The translations under genes and the position numbers were made by a program. Positions 15,469-24,926 of a DNA stretch of 64,000 nucleotides are shown here, in pieces. Source of the DNA: Rs1 sp029027825 (lineage in GTDB: Bacteria > Pseudomonadota > Gammaproteobacteria > Pseudomonadales > Balneatricaceae); NCBI GenBank assembly GCA_029027825.1, contig CP093399.1:2728001-2792000 (forward strand), written 5' to 3'. The notes under the pieces are model-generated. The model ran no database searches. It was not told the origin of the DNA and was given only the letters and a program-made list of their open reading frames with translations. Position 1 is the first letter of the stretch. Each line of letters begins with the position of its first letter.

Positions 15469-18056
15469 TGGGTAAAGTATTTTCTTTTCACGGTGGTATT
15501 CATCCTCCCGAAAACAAGCACCAGTCAACACAGTTACCAATAGCCACCGCTCCACTGCCAAAGCTATTGCACATTCCCTTGCAGCAACACATAGGCGCTG
15601 CGTCCAAGGCGTGTGTCAAAATTGGCGACAAGGTATTAAAAGGCCAGCGCATCGGTGATGCTCAAGGGGATTTTAGCGTCCCAGTACACGCATCTTCCTC
15701 AGGGATAGTCACGGCGATCGGCAACCATGCAGTGCCACACCCCTCTGGAATGCCCGCCACTTGTATCAGCATTGAAACCGATGGCCAGGAGCAGTGGATA
15801 GCGCATTCGGGACTTGCAGATTTCACCGCGCTATCAAGCGCCGAACTAATTGATTATATCCGTGACCGCGGCATTTGCGGCATGGGTGGCGCCGGATTTC
15901 CAACCGCCGTAAAGCTACATTTAGGCGACCATCATATTATCAACACCTTGATCATCAATGCCGCAGAATGCGAACCTTACATCAGCGCAGATGACTTACT
16001 GATGCGCGAGCACGCTGAACATATAATAGCCGGCATCGATGTGCTGCAGCACTTAATCAAAGCCAGCCATATCATCATCGGCATCGAAGACAACAAACCA
16101 CAGGCAATTCGCGCCTTAGAAACAGCCATCGCTGGCTGTCGCTATAATATTGATGTGGTCAGCGTCCCTACTAAATACCCCTCAGGCGGAGAGAAGCAGC
16201 TAATTCAACTGCTGACTAATATTGAAGTGCCACACGGTGGCATTCCCGCTGATGTCGGTATTGTCTGTCAAAATGTAGGGACTGTCTACGCGATTCATCG
16301 AGCAATCGCCTATGGCGAATCCCTGATCAGCCGGGTTGTCACAGTCACTGGCGATGGGGTTAACAAACCACAAAATTTTGAAACATTAATAGGCACCCCT
16401 TTTAGCGCTTTACTGGAAGCCGCTGGGTATCTACAAAATAACACCTCGCGACTAATTGTCGGTGGACCAATGATGGGCTACACCATTGACGACCTTGAGA
16501 TCCCTGTCAGCAAAACCACCAACTGCATTATCGCCGCATCACCTCAGGAGATGCCGGCGCCAGATCCCGCGTTAGCTTGTATTCGCTGCGGTCAGTGCGA
16601 GCAAGTTTGCCCAGTGCAATTACTCCCTCAACAACTGCATTGGTACGCCAAAAGTCAAGAGTATGACAAAGCGCAGCAACATAATTTATTCGACTGCATC
16701 GAGTGCGGCGCCTGCTCTTTCGTCTGCCCAAGCAATATTCCACTGGTACAATATTACCGACACGCAAAAACCGCGATAAAAGAAGAGGCGCAAGATAAGC
16801 GTAAATCCGATATTGCTCGTCAGAGGTTTGAAGCTAAGCAAATGCGCGAGCAACGCGCCATTGAAGAAAAGGCGACTAAACGTAAAGCTCGCGCCGAACA
16901 GGCGGCAAAAGCCCAGGCGGAAAAGCAAAAAGTCGCACAGCAACCACCGCTAGATTCTGCGGAACAGCAACAGCTACTGAAGCAGCAAGTGAGTGCTGAA
17001 AAACTGAACGTCGAGCAACTGCAACAGCAGTTTGCTGTTTTACAGACGCAGTCTAATACCGAGGCTTCAGCTATTCAGCTTGGCGATTTGCAACTTAAAA
17101 AAGCCCAGCTAAATTTGCAGAGAGCAGAACAGGCCTTACTCAGCTATCAACCAGCTGATTGTGCGCCGGACATAGATATTAAAAAGCTCAAGGTCGCTGC
17201 CGCCATGGCGAGCACAAAATTAAAAAAAGCCCAGCGAGCATTAAAAAATGCGCAGGAAAAATCTCAACCGGGAATCGAACTACTAACGACCACTATTCTT
17301 GCCTTAGAAAAAACTGCCAGTAGCGCCAACGCCGCCTATAGTGACGCCAGTAATCACTGCCTAGCGACCTGCAGCACCAACCCTGTATCCACAGAGCCGG
17401 CAACAGGCGATGCAAAAAAGCTTAAAATAGCAGTGGCGATTGCTCGCACTAAACTAAAGAGAGCACAAGCACAACTGAGCAAAGCCACAGCAGAGGGGGC
17501 TGATAACTTAGCCGAGCTAGCACAGTCAGTGACTGATTTATCAGCTAAACTCAGTACTGCAGAAGCTGCTTTTAAAGTCACATCCGCGCCGATCCAGACC
17601 CAGCCTACTGGTGATAGCCACCCCAGCCGAGATCAGCCGGATCTTAAAACCCTCAAAACTATGGCTGCTATCGCCCGCACCAAACTTAAAAAAGCACACA
17701 GCCAGCTTGAAAAATTATCAGTTGAAGATCAACCAGATCATCAGCTGTTGGCAGAGATCGCTCGCTTAGAAGAAAAAGTATTAAAAACCCAAGCATCCTA
17801 TTTACAAGCCAAGGATTCCATCTCCAGCCAACCAGATGCTGAACAAAACAAAGCTGCTAAACAAGCGAGCCTTGAAGAACATCTGCAAAAGACCTTAAGT
17901 TTATTCGACAGAGCGCAGCAAGCCTTGCAAAAAGCCGAGGCCAATAAAAGCCCAGCCGTGGAAAAAATGCGCATCAGTATTGAAAAAATATCTACTAAAC
18001 TCGCCGCGGCTGAGCACGCTTTACAACAGCATAACAGCTCGCAAGATCAGGAATAG
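15468..18056 (+). CDS. rnfC: Electron transport complex subunit RnfC with long repeat tail
   Basis: RnfC is the peripheral NADH-binding, FMN and iron-sulfur subunit. The core (about residues 1-440) has GGIHPPENK, the glycine-rich RDRGICGMGGAGFPTAVKL, AECEPYISADDLLM and two cluster motifs CIRCGQCEQVCPVQ and CIECGACSFVCPSN (about residues 370-420). A tail of about 420 residues, rich in Ala, Lys and Gln, follows and should form coiled coil. It contains three units about 75 residues apart, KLKVAAAMASTKLKKAQ (573), KLKIAVAIARTKLKRAQ (648) and LKTMAAIARTKLKKAHS (725). Enterobacterial and Vibrio RnfC also have alanine-rich repeat tails; this one is at the long end (862 residues). Its role is unknown. 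Confidence 0.94.
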   Translation: MGKVFSFHGGIHPPENKHQSTQLPIATAPLPKLLHIPLQQHIGAASKACVKIGDKVLKGQRIGDAQGDFSVPVHASSSGIVTAIGNHAVPHPSGMPATCISIETDGQEQWIAHSGLADFTALSSAELIDYIRDRGICGMGGAGFPTAVKLHLGDHHIINTLIINAAECEPYISADDLLMREHAEHIIAGIDVLQHLIKASHIIIGIEDNKPQAIRALETAIAGCRYNIDVVSVPTKYPSGGEKQLIQLLTNIEVPHGGIPADVGIVCQNVGTVYAIHRAIAYGESLISRVVTVTGDGVNKPQNFETLIGTPFSALLEAAGYLQNNTSRLIVGGPMMGYTIDDLEIPVSKTTNCIIAASPQEMPAPDPALACIRCGQCEQVCPVQLLPQQLHWYAKSQEYDKAQQHNLFDCIECGACSFVCPSNIPLVQYYRHAKTAIKEEAQDKRKSDIARQRFEAKQMREQRAIEEKATKRKARAEQAAKAQAEKQKVAQQPPLDSAEQQQLLKQQVSAEKLNVEQLQQQFAVLQTQSNTEASAIQLGDLQLKKAQLNLQRAEQALLSYQPADCAPDIDIKKLKVAAAMASTKLKKAQRALKNAQEKSQPGIELLTTTILALEKTASSANAAYSDASNHCLATCSTNPVSTEPATGDAKKLKIAVAIARTKLKRAQAQLSKATAEGADNLAELAQSVTDLSAKLSTAEAAFKVTSAPIQTQPTGDSHPSRDQPDLKTLKTMAAIARTKLKKAHSQLEKLSVEDQPDHQLLAEIARLEEKVLKTQASYLQAKDSISSQPDAEQNKAAKQASLEEHLQKTLSLFDRAQQALQKAEANKSPAVEKMRISIEKISTKLAAAEHALQQHNSSQDQE

Positions 18057-18059
18057 AAC

Positions 18060-19136
18060 ATGCCACACATCAGAATTAGCTCCCCACATGTGCAGCGACC
18101 GACCAAGACCGCAGACATTATGCGCCTGGTCATTATAGCGACCCTGCCAGTGCTGTTTGGCATGACCTTTTTCTGTGGCTGGGGAACCTTAATCAATGTT
18201 GTTTTAGCCTCGGTTATAGCGATTAGCCTAGAGGCGATCTGCATAAAATTACGCCATCGCCCGGTATTATTTTATTTGCGAGATAACAGTGCGTTACTCA
18301 CCGCTATTTTATTAGCACTGGCCCTGCCACCCTTTGCACCTTGGTGGGTAACAGCAACGGCGGTATTTGTAGCGATTATCATAGCCAAACAAATCTATGG
18401 GGGATTAGGCCAGAACCCTTTTAATCCAGCGATGGTTGGCTACGCACTAGTGCTGATATCATTCCCGGTAGAAATGACCCGCTGGACTGCCCCCTTTGAT
18501 TTAAGCGGCAATTCTTGGGAGGTGCTTGGCTTTGCCGATACACTAACCGTTATTTTTGGCTCGTGGCAGGAAATAATCCAAACACATCCGTACATTGACA
18601 GCTTCACCGGCGCTACCCCATTAGACACATTAAAGCATCGCAATGGCCTCACCGTTGAAGAAGTGTGGCAATCCAGCCAGGTTATGGCGAATGTCGGGGC
18701 CTGGTACGCGGTCAGCTTATGTTATTTTGTCGGGGGAATATTTCTTATTTATCGCAAGATCTACACTTGGCATGCACCGCTCACCTTACTGACCACCTTG
18801 GTGCTCATTTCGGCGGTTTTCTTTGCCATAGATCCTGACAGTTACGCCGACCCATTGATCCATCTAACCACTGGAGCGACCATGCTTGGGGCATTTTTTA
18901 TTGTCACAGACCCGGTCTCCAGCGCCACCAGCAATCGCGGCAAGGTAGTCTTCGCCGCAGGTGTCGCTATACTGGTCTATATTGTCCGCACTTGGGGAAA
19001 CTACCCCGATGCACTGGCCTTCGCTGTAATGCTGATGAATTTATGCGCCCCCTTCATCGATCAATATACTCAACCGCGCAGTTACGGCTACAAAAATCCC
19101 AATAGCGGTCAGCCGAGCAAGGAGAATCACTCGTGA
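18060..19136 (+). CDS. rnfD: Electron transport complex subunit RnfD
   Basis: RnfD is a polytopic inner-membrane subunit with covalently bound FMN. The 358-residue protein has about nine or ten hydrophobic helices and conserved blocks SPHVQRPTKTADIMRLV, YGGLGQNPFNPAMVGYALVLISFP and GATMLGAFFIVTDPVSSATS. The flavinylation site is probably the threonine in DSFTGATPLDTLK. It starts three bases after the rnfC stop. Its TGA overlaps the rnfG start (GTGA). Confidence 0.95.
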   Translation: MPHIRISSPHVQRPTKTADIMRLVIIATLPVLFGMTFFCGWGTLINVVLASVIAISLEAICIKLRHRPVLFYLRDNSALLTAILLALALPPFAPWWVTATAVFVAIIIAKQIYGGLGQNPFNPAMVGYALVLISFPVEMTRWTAPFDLSGNSWEVLGFADTLTVIFGSWQEIIQTHPYIDSFTGATPLDTLKHRNGLTVEEVWQSSQVMANVGAWYAVSLCYFVGGIFLIYRKIYTWHAPLTLLTTLVLISAVFFAIDPDSYADPLIHLTTGATMLGAFFIVTDPVSSATSNRGKVVFAAGVAILVYIVRTWGNYPDALAFAVMLMNLCAPFIDQYTQPRSYGYKNPNSGQPSKENHS

Positions 19137-19771
19137 ACATGTCTCAGTCGCTGCGAGTCAACACTATCGGTATCGGTATATTTGCGGCGCTTACCGCGGC
19201 GATGATCGCTATTACTTTTGTGTTAACCAAAGCGCCGATAGCGGACAATATTCGCCAGCAAAAAAGTGCTAAATTATTCGAAATTATTGGCGATAGTCAA
19301 ATTGATAATGATATTTTTTCCGACACTGTAACTTTGCCGGGCGCGGCTTTTGGTTACGAGCAAGAGATTGTCGCACATCGGGCATCCTTTAAAGGGAAGC
19401 TAACCAGCTTAGTTTTTCCCGTCTTAACCGCGCGGGGCTATTCAGGTAACATCAGCCTGTTAGTTGGTATTAATATCGATAGCAGTGTAGCGGGAGTAAG
19501 AGTGATCAGTCATAGAGAAACTCCAGGGCTCGGCGATAAACTAGAGCTTAAAAAATCGGCATGGCTACTTAGCTTTAACGGTAAAACCAAACAGAACGCT
19601 GCTGATTGGGCGGTCAAAAAAGACGGCGGGCAATTTGACCAATTCACCGGGGCGACGATCACACCGAGAGCCGTAGTAAATGCAGTTGGTCAAGTTTTAG
19701 ATTATTTTGCAACTAATAAAACGACGCTTTTAGCTGAAAAAGGCGCGGGGGCAAACAACGATGGCAACTGA
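19133..19771 (+). CDS. rnfG: Electron transport complex subunit RnfG
   Basis: RnfG is a membrane-anchored periplasmic flavoprotein of the Rnf complex. The 212-residue protein has an N-terminal helix (TIGIGIFAALTAAMIAITFVL), HRETPGLGDKLEL and the FMN-binding FTGATITPRAVVNAV, in which the second threonine would carry FMN. The GTG start at 19133 is preceded by AAGGAG eight bases upstream, which favours it over the ATG two codons later. It overlaps both neighbours: GTGA with rnfD, 11 bases with rnfE. Confidence 0.94.
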   Translation: MNMSQSLRVNTIGIGIFAALTAAMIAITFVLTKAPIADNIRQQKSAKLFEIIGDSQIDNDIFSDTVTLPGAAFGYEQEIVAHRASFKGKLTSLVFPVLTARGYSGNISLLVGINIDSSVAGVRVISHRETPGLGDKLELKKSAWLLSFNGKTKQNAADWAVKKDGGQFDQFTGATITPRAVVNAVGQVLDYFATNKTTLLAEKGAGANNDGN

Positions 19772-20444
19772 TTATAAAACTCTAACTATCAACGGACTAT
19801 GGAAGAATAACCCCGCGTTAGTACAGCTCTTGGGCCTCTGCCCGCTACTGGCCGTTACCGCTTCAGTAGTTAATGCGCTTAGTTTAGGGGTTGCCAGCAT
19901 GCTAGTCTTGATCGGCTCTAATTTTGCCGTGTCAGCCTTCCGCCATTTGATCCCCAACGCGGTAAGGCTACCTATTTATGTGATGATTATTGCCGCTTTA
20001 GTGACCTCTATTGAGCTTTTAATGCAAGCGCTAACTTATGAGTTGTATTTAATCCTAGGTATTTTTATTCCGCTAATCGTCACTAACTGTATCATCATGG
20101 GACGTGCGGAAGCCTTTGCCGCTAAGAACACCGTCAGCGCCGCTCTGTATGATGGTTTCATTATGGGGCTAGGCTTTACCATCGTATTAGTTTTACTAGG
20201 GGCTATTCGTGAAATATTAGGATCAGGCACTTTGTTTTCCGACATGCATTTATTATTCGGCCCAATCGCTAGCACGTGGAAAATCGTGATAATTGATGAT
20301 TATGTTGGCTTCCTGTTCGCTATACTCCCCCCTGGGGCCTTTGTCGGTTTAGGTTTATTAATCGCTCTAAAAAACCTCTTTGACCAGCGTATAGAAAAAA
20401 AACAGCTTAAAAACACTCAGCAGATAAGCCTTAGTAACCAGTAG
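19761..20444 (+). CDS. rnfE: Electron transport complex subunit RnfE
   Basis: RnfE is the membrane subunit paired with RnfA. The 227-residue protein has NNPALVQLLGLCPLLAVT, LILGIFIPLIVTNCIIMGRAEAFA and GFIMGLGFTIVLVLLGAIREIL, with the paired cysteines in LGLCP and TNCII matching RnfA. It is the last gene of the operon; nth, which often follows rnf in enterobacteria, is absent. MITE copy 4 begins 33 bases after its stop. Confidence 0.95.
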   Translation: MATDYKTLTINGLWKNNPALVQLLGLCPLLAVTASVVNALSLGVASMLVLIGSNFAVSAFRHLIPNAVRLPIYVMIIAALVTSIELLMQALTYELYLILGIFIPLIVTNCIIMGRAEAFAAKNTVSAALYDGFIMGLGFTIVLVLLGAIREILGSGTLFSDMHLLFGPIASTWKIVIIDDYVGFLFAILPPGAFVGLGLLIALKNLFDQRIEKKQLKNTQQISLSNQ

Positions 20445-20476
20445 TGATATAATTATCCTTTTTCGAATGAGAATAA

Positions 20477-20628
20477 GAGACCTCTGCATAACTTACCCAG
20501 AGGGTATGATAACTGCGCTCGGTAATACAGCGTTAAAAACCGGCTCAATATGCTCATTTACACCAGTAAATTCCGCTATCTCGCCGTTTTTTTCCTTACC
20601 TTCACTCGCAACGTTATGCAGAGGTCTC
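20477..20628 (-). mobile_element. MITE copy 4 (152 bp), orientation B
   Basis: Both ends are perfect: GAGACCTCTGCATAAC at the left and GTTATGCAGAGGTCTC at the right. The element is flanked by the perfect 5-bp duplication AATAA (20472-20476 and 20629-20633). It sits just downstream of the rnf operon. The remaining bases up to 20797 are AT-rich leader for the next gene. Confidence 0.93.
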
Positions 20629-20797
20629 AATAAATAATATTTTTAGGAAAAAAACAATCCTTCTATATTGAAAACTCCTAATACTTTCAAAATTCGTCTA
20701 TATAAAACAACTGTTTACAGTTTAACGCTCTGATATGATGGATTTGTTTGCCACTATTAACTAAACTATACCAAATAATTTATAATTAATAATAATA

Positions 20798-21829
20798 GTG
20801 GTCCTATTGAAGCCCTTATTTAAAATTACTATCTGTGATGATTCACGATTAGCTCAAAGGCAAATTTCTTGGGCAATAAAAGATTGGGATGCAGACGTCT
20901 CTTTTGCTGTTAATGGTGAACAGGCAATTAGTGCTATTCACGATGGCAAAGCAGAGCTTCTTTTCCTAGATCTAAACATGCCTGTACTAGATGGTTTCCA
21001 AGCTCTTCAGAAAATCAGAGACGATAACTTAAAAACTAAAGTTATTGTTGTTTCTGGTGATATTCAAAAAAAGGCTCTACAAAGAGTAATGGAATTGGGC
21101 GCCTGCGCCTTTATTTCCAAACCTATCATCCCGCAAGACCTTACTGATATCATCAAAAATCTAGGCTTGTATGAACAACTCGTACCTGAAGTAAGCAAGC
21201 CGAAGACCAGAGCACAGTTTGAAAAGGATAACTCATGCCCAACACTATTAGAGCGCATCCAAGAAACCGCTAATATTGCAATGGGTAAAGCCGCTGATAG
21301 GCTAGCGGAACTGTTTGATACTTTTATTAGCTTATCTATTCCAAAAGTAAACCTAATCACCAAGCCCGAACTCTATATGATGATAAAAGGCTCAGGTTCC
21401 GATGACTTTACTTCGACAATCAGCCAGGGCTTTGTCGGCGGCGGTATCAGTGGCGAAGCTATAATCATTACCGACAAAAGTGGTTTACCGCATATCTCAC
21501 AATTCTTGGGATTTTCATCAGAGATTGATAGTGACTTAGAACGGGATATTTTATTTGATATAGCAGGCCTGCTAAGCAGCTCTTTTCTCAAGGCGTTCCT
21601 GCAGCAATTAAATATTCACCACATGAATTTAGGTATTCCTTCAATTATAGATTTTGAAGGGCAGCTTACCCATCTTAAACACGACCAAAAATTGGAAAAA
21701 ATAATGGCTGTGGAAGTCTCTTATAAAGTACCCCACAGTGAAATACACTGCGACTTATTACTGTTATTTACTAAAGAATCGATTGAATTAATGGATGAAC
21801 GCTCGGAGTTATTTTCATGGCCAATTTAA
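20798..21829 (+). CDS. Response regulator with CheC-like phosphatase domain
   Basis: The 343-residue protein joins an N-terminal receiver (about 8-125; phospho-acceptor Asp in LLFLDLNMPVLDG near residue 58, VVVSGD and SKPI) to a C-terminal CheC/CheX-type domain (about 145-340). The first phosphatase motif is intact as ETANIAMG (E-x2-N). The second, normally EIGN, reads DIAGLL, so that site looks inactive. Such proteins are thought to dephosphorylate a receiver, perhaps their own. The GTG at 20798 is the longest start; TTG at 20807 is an alternative. It overlaps the diguanylate cyclase gene by 13 bases, so the pair probably links a phosphorelay to c-di-GMP. Confidence 0.85.
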   Translation: MVLLKPLFKITICDDSRLAQRQISWAIKDWDADVSFAVNGEQAISAIHDGKAELLFLDLNMPVLDGFQALQKIRDDNLKTKVIVVSGDIQKKALQRVMELGACAFISKPIIPQDLTDIIKNLGLYEQLVPEVSKPKTRAQFEKDNSCPTLLERIQETANIAMGKAADRLAELFDTFISLSIPKVNLITKPELYMMIKGSGSDDFTSTISQGFVGGGISGEAIIITDKSGLPHISQFLGFSSEIDSDLERDILFDIAGLLSSSFLKAFLQQLNIHHMNLGIPSIIDFEGQLTHLKHDQKLEKIMAVEVSYKVPHSEIHCDLLLLFTKESIELMDERSELFSWPI

Positions 21830-22794
21830 CCAGTACTGATTTTCATCCAGCACAACAACTTGAGCTTTTACAATTTTTGGATGTAGGATTAATTGTCATC
21901 AATTGCAATTTTAAAGTGCAGTTGTGGAATAACTTCATGAGCAACCACCGAGCAGTCCCGGCAATAGATGTACTTAATAAAGATATATTCAAAGCATGCC
22001 CCGACGTCCCTGAAGACTATTTAAGACAAAAACTCCAATCAGTATTTTCCCTAAAAAGCACGCTGACAATCACCTGGAAACAGCGGCCCCACTTATTCAA
22101 AATGAGCAACTACCGTCCTATTACCAGCTCTGGAAAGCACATGTATCAAAACATCAGAATGATGCCTTTGCTTGATACTGATAAACAAGTTGAACATATC
22201 GCAATTGTTATTTACGATGTCACTGAAACAGCGAGAGCACAAATTGGTTTTGTTGAAAAAAATGAACAACTTATATTAACCAGTCGTATTGACCCTCTAA
22301 CCAACATATTTAATCGAGGTCATTGGGAAAGCAGGCTCAAAGATGAGTTCCATCGCTATTCAAGAACCAATTCAACCTCGGTTCTAATTATGTTGGACAT
22401 AGATCACTTTAAACAAGTGAATGACACTTATGGTCATCAAGCAGGCGATCAAGTGCTGCGAACCCTAGGTGATTTACTAACCAAACAATATAGAATGACG
22501 GATATTATTGGTCGCTATGGCGGCGAAGAGTTTGGTATATTATTATTAGATACCAACACAAAACAAGCACTAGCTTTAGTTCACAACCTTACTAAGGCGC
22601 TCAGTGAAATAAAAATTGTCTATGAAAAACAACCAATCAATATTACACTCAGTTTCGGCTTAACTGAAATAGACAAATCTTTCGATCGCCATGACCAGTG
22701 GATTGATATGGCCGATAAGGCACTTTATCAATCAAAGAAGAAAGGCAGAAATCAAGCCACCGTCCTTAATTGCACTTCCAAAGCTGTATCTTAG
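21817..22794 (+). CDS. GGDEF diguanylate cyclase with N-terminal PAS-like domain
   Basis: This 325-residue cytoplasmic protein should make c-di-GMP from two GTP. Residues 10-145 look like a PAS sensor (LLQFLDVGLIVINCNFKVQLWNN). The GGDEF domain follows, with DPLTNIFNRGHWESRL, LDIDHFKQVNDTYGHQAGDQVLR and the active-site GGEEF near residue 235. RMTD lies five residues before GGEEF, giving the RxxD inhibitory site, so product feedback is likely. There is no membrane segment, so its input probably comes through the overlapping response regulator or the PAS domain. Confidence 0.92.
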   Translation: MANLTSTDFHPAQQLELLQFLDVGLIVINCNFKVQLWNNFMSNHRAVPAIDVLNKDIFKACPDVPEDYLRQKLQSVFSLKSTLTITWKQRPHLFKMSNYRPITSSGKHMYQNIRMMPLLDTDKQVEHIAIVIYDVTETARAQIGFVEKNEQLILTSRIDPLTNIFNRGHWESRLKDEFHRYSRTNSTSVLIMLDIDHFKQVNDTYGHQAGDQVLRTLGDLLTKQYRMTDIIGRYGGEEFGILLLDTNTKQALALVHNLTKALSEIKIVYEKQPINITLSFGLTEIDKSFDRHDQWIDMADKALYQSKKKGRNQATVLNCTSKAVS

Positions 22795-23292
22795 TGACAC
22801 TTTAAGATGTAACTTGTCCTCCTAAACTAGCCATTGTTTGCTTCGTCGACGATTAAACTCTGCTATTTTTTGTTTGATATTTAATCAAAACTAGTTGTGG
22901 ATAATTTACTGGATAACTTTATTTAGCTATCATGAAAAACAAATCCAAGTAAAACTGATCAGTACATTACCCCAAATAAATCGTACGAAAAACAATCGAT
23001 ACATCAATAAGATAGCTGATAATTCTATTTATAAGTAATTTTATACAGGTTCAATGAAACAAGCACTTAGCAGCAAGCATTAGTTGTGGACTAAATTTAG
23101 AACGACGTAAAGTTAAAGCGAATAAAATATAATTTAAACTAAATTGCACTCAACCACGAAACTGTCAGTAGAACAGGACTATGAGAACGGACGAATTTTA
23201 CTCGCAGGTATTTATTTATACCGTACATAAAATATTTCTGGCGCTTAGCACCTTAAAAACATCTAGGGCACTGAGCTATTTTAGATGCGAGG
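22795..23292. other. Gene-free AT-rich stretch
   Basis: This 498-bp gap lies between convergent genes (diguanylate cyclase and yfaE). I see no ORF, tRNA, repeat copy or clear terminator in it. Confidence 0.6.
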
Positions 23293-23574
23293 CTAGCTAT
23301 CCGGAATTTCAATCTCAATATGTGTTTCAGGTACACATATGCAAGTGAGGATTTCATCCTCTTTAAGATCGACCATACCTTCATCAGTATAAGTAACCTC
23401 CCCCTCTAGCAAACGCACCTTACAGCAACCACAGTAGCCACTGCGGCAGTTATAAGGGGCTTGTATCTCTTGAGCCTCTAGCGAATCAAGCAAACTAGAT
23501 TCATACTGATAGTAAAACGTTTGATTTCCGACTTTGATTCTAGGAATTCCCATACTGATTTTTTTATCGCTCAA
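23293..23574 (-). CDS. yfaE: 2Fe-2S ferredoxin, YfaE type, for ribonucleotide reductase
   Basis: YfaE-type ferredoxins supply electrons to build or repair the diferric-tyrosyl radical of NrdB. The 93-residue protein has the plant-type cluster motif CRSGYCGCCKVRLLEG with the fourth cysteine in ILTCICVPE. It begins four bases before the end of nrdB (ATGA overlap) and is the last gene of nrdA-nrdB-yfaE, which supports the assignment. MGIPRIKVGNQTFYYQYES precedes the cluster loop. Confidence 0.9.
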   Translation of the reverse strand: MSDKKISMGIPRIKVGNQTFYYQYESSLLDSLEAQEIQAPYNCRSGYCGCCKVRLLEGEVTYTDEGMVDLKEDEILTCICVPETHIEIEIPDS

Positions 23575-24701
23575 AAATCAAAATCATCAAAGTCGCCATC
23601 TTCAAGGGAGCTATCAATTTGGCCGACTAAATAAGAGCTTATTTCAGACTCTTGGGGGGCGACTTGCACATTATCACTGCTCAACCAAGCATTCATCCAG
23701 GGCAGTGGATTCTGTCTTGCGGGAAATATTTCATCAAATCCAACTGATTTCAAACGTACATTGGTAATGTATTCAACGTAATCGCTCAAAATTTGTGCAT
23801 TTAAACCAATCATTGAGCCATTTTTAAACAGATAAACTGCCCATTCTTTTTCTTGCTCAGCAGCTTCAGCGAACAGAGCGATAGCCTCTTCCCGACAGGC
23901 GATGGCCACTTTTTTAAATTCAGCATCATCATTACCTGAAGCTAAAATATTTAAAATACTTTGCGTGCCAGTTAAGTGTAATGCCTCATCGCGAGCTATC
24001 AGCTTAATAATTTTTGCATTGCCTTCCATAATAGCGCGTTCTGCAAAGGCGAAAGAACAAGCGAAGCTAACGTAAAATCGGATCGCTTCTAATACATTCA
24101 CTGACACCATAGTCAGATAAACTTTGCACTTCAAGTTCCATAAAGTACAGTCAAATGTTTGATCATTAATAGTATGCACACCAAATCCATGCACGTTTTG
24201 CACTGAGATCAAATGAATCAACTCATCATATAACTTAGTAACAGATTCGGCGCGCTTGGTTATTTCAGGGTTAGTGACTATTTCATCGAAGATAACTGAA
24301 GGGTCATTAACTATATTGCGAATAATGTGCGTGTACGAGCGAGAGTGCACTGTTTCACTAAAAGCCCATGTTTCCAGCCATGTTTCCAACTCAGGGATCG
24401 ACACTATCGGCAAAAACGCCACATTCGGAGAGCGCCCTTGAACGGAATCTAACAAGGTTTGGTACTTTAGATTACTCAGAAAAATATGCTTTTCATGCTC
24501 GGGCATATTGATAAAGTCTTTGCGATCTGTCGATAGATCGACTTCTTCGGGACGCCAAAAAAAAGACAACTGTTTTTCAATTAGCTTTTCAAAGATCGGG
24601 TATTTTTGTTTATCATAACGCGCTACGTTAACATTTTGGCCAAAGAACATTGGCTCCTTTGTAGAGTCAAAATTATTCGCATTAAAGGTGGTGTAAGCCA
24701 T
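23571..24701 (-). CDS. nrdB: Ribonucleoside-diphosphate reductase class Ia, beta subunit
   Basis: NrdB holds the diiron centre and tyrosyl radical used by NrdA to make deoxyribonucleotides. Its 376 residues equal the E. coli length. Landmarks are MFFGQNVNVARYDKQKYPIFE, FWRPEEVDLSTDRKDF, the radical tyrosine in SETVHSRSYTHIIRNIV, iron ligands in IARDEALHLTGTQ and the acidic C-terminal tail DGDFDDFDF that docks on NrdA. It follows nrdA after a 225-bp gap holding a repeat, and overlaps yfaE. Confidence 0.96.
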   Translation of the reverse strand: MAYTTFNANNFDSTKEPMFFGQNVNVARYDKQKYPIFEKLIEKQLSFFWRPEEVDLSTDRKDFINMPEHEKHIFLSNLKYQTLLDSVQGRSPNVAFLPIVSIPELETWLETWAFSETVHSRSYTHIIRNIVNDPSVIFDEIVTNPEITKRAESVTKLYDELIHLISVQNVHGFGVHTINDQTFDCTLWNLKCKVYLTMVSVNVLEAIRFYVSFACSFAFAERAIMEGNAKIIKLIARDEALHLTGTQSILNILASGNDDAEFKKVAIACREEAIALFAEAAEQEKEWAVYLFKNGSMIGLNAQILSDYVEYITNVRLKSVGFDEIFPARQNPLPWMNAWLSSDNVQVAPQESEISSYLVGQIDSSLEDGDFDDFDF

Positions 24702-24820
24702 GAGTCATTGCCAATATCGTATATGAAAGGTGGATATACCCAGCGTGACTGGGTAAATTTAAATTGAGCCCCCCACTCTCAACAGCGGGGCAGATCTTTT
24801 ACTAAAGTAAATTTTCTAGC

Positions 24821-24865
24821 ACCTGAATCAATGACTTCTAAGTGGCGCTCAGCATAAGCTATTGA
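24821..24865 (+). repeat. Second repeat family copy between nrdA and nrdB
   Basis: ACCTGAATCAATGACTTCTA followed by AGTGGCGCTCAGCAT is a near copy of 14056-14090 (ACCTGAATCAGTGACTTCCA, AGTGGTGCATAGCAT). It lies in the transcribed gap between nrdA and nrdB and could form mRNA structure that adjusts their ratio, which is inference. Confidence 0.6.
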
Positions 24866-24926
24866 TCCACTCTGAAACCTCTGTTTCAGCTAGTCGAAAG
24901 TCACAGAAAATTTAATCCAGTTACAG

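Noticed and set aside
23140..23292. Terminator for yfaE
   Set aside because: No stem with a T-run on the minus strand could be found.
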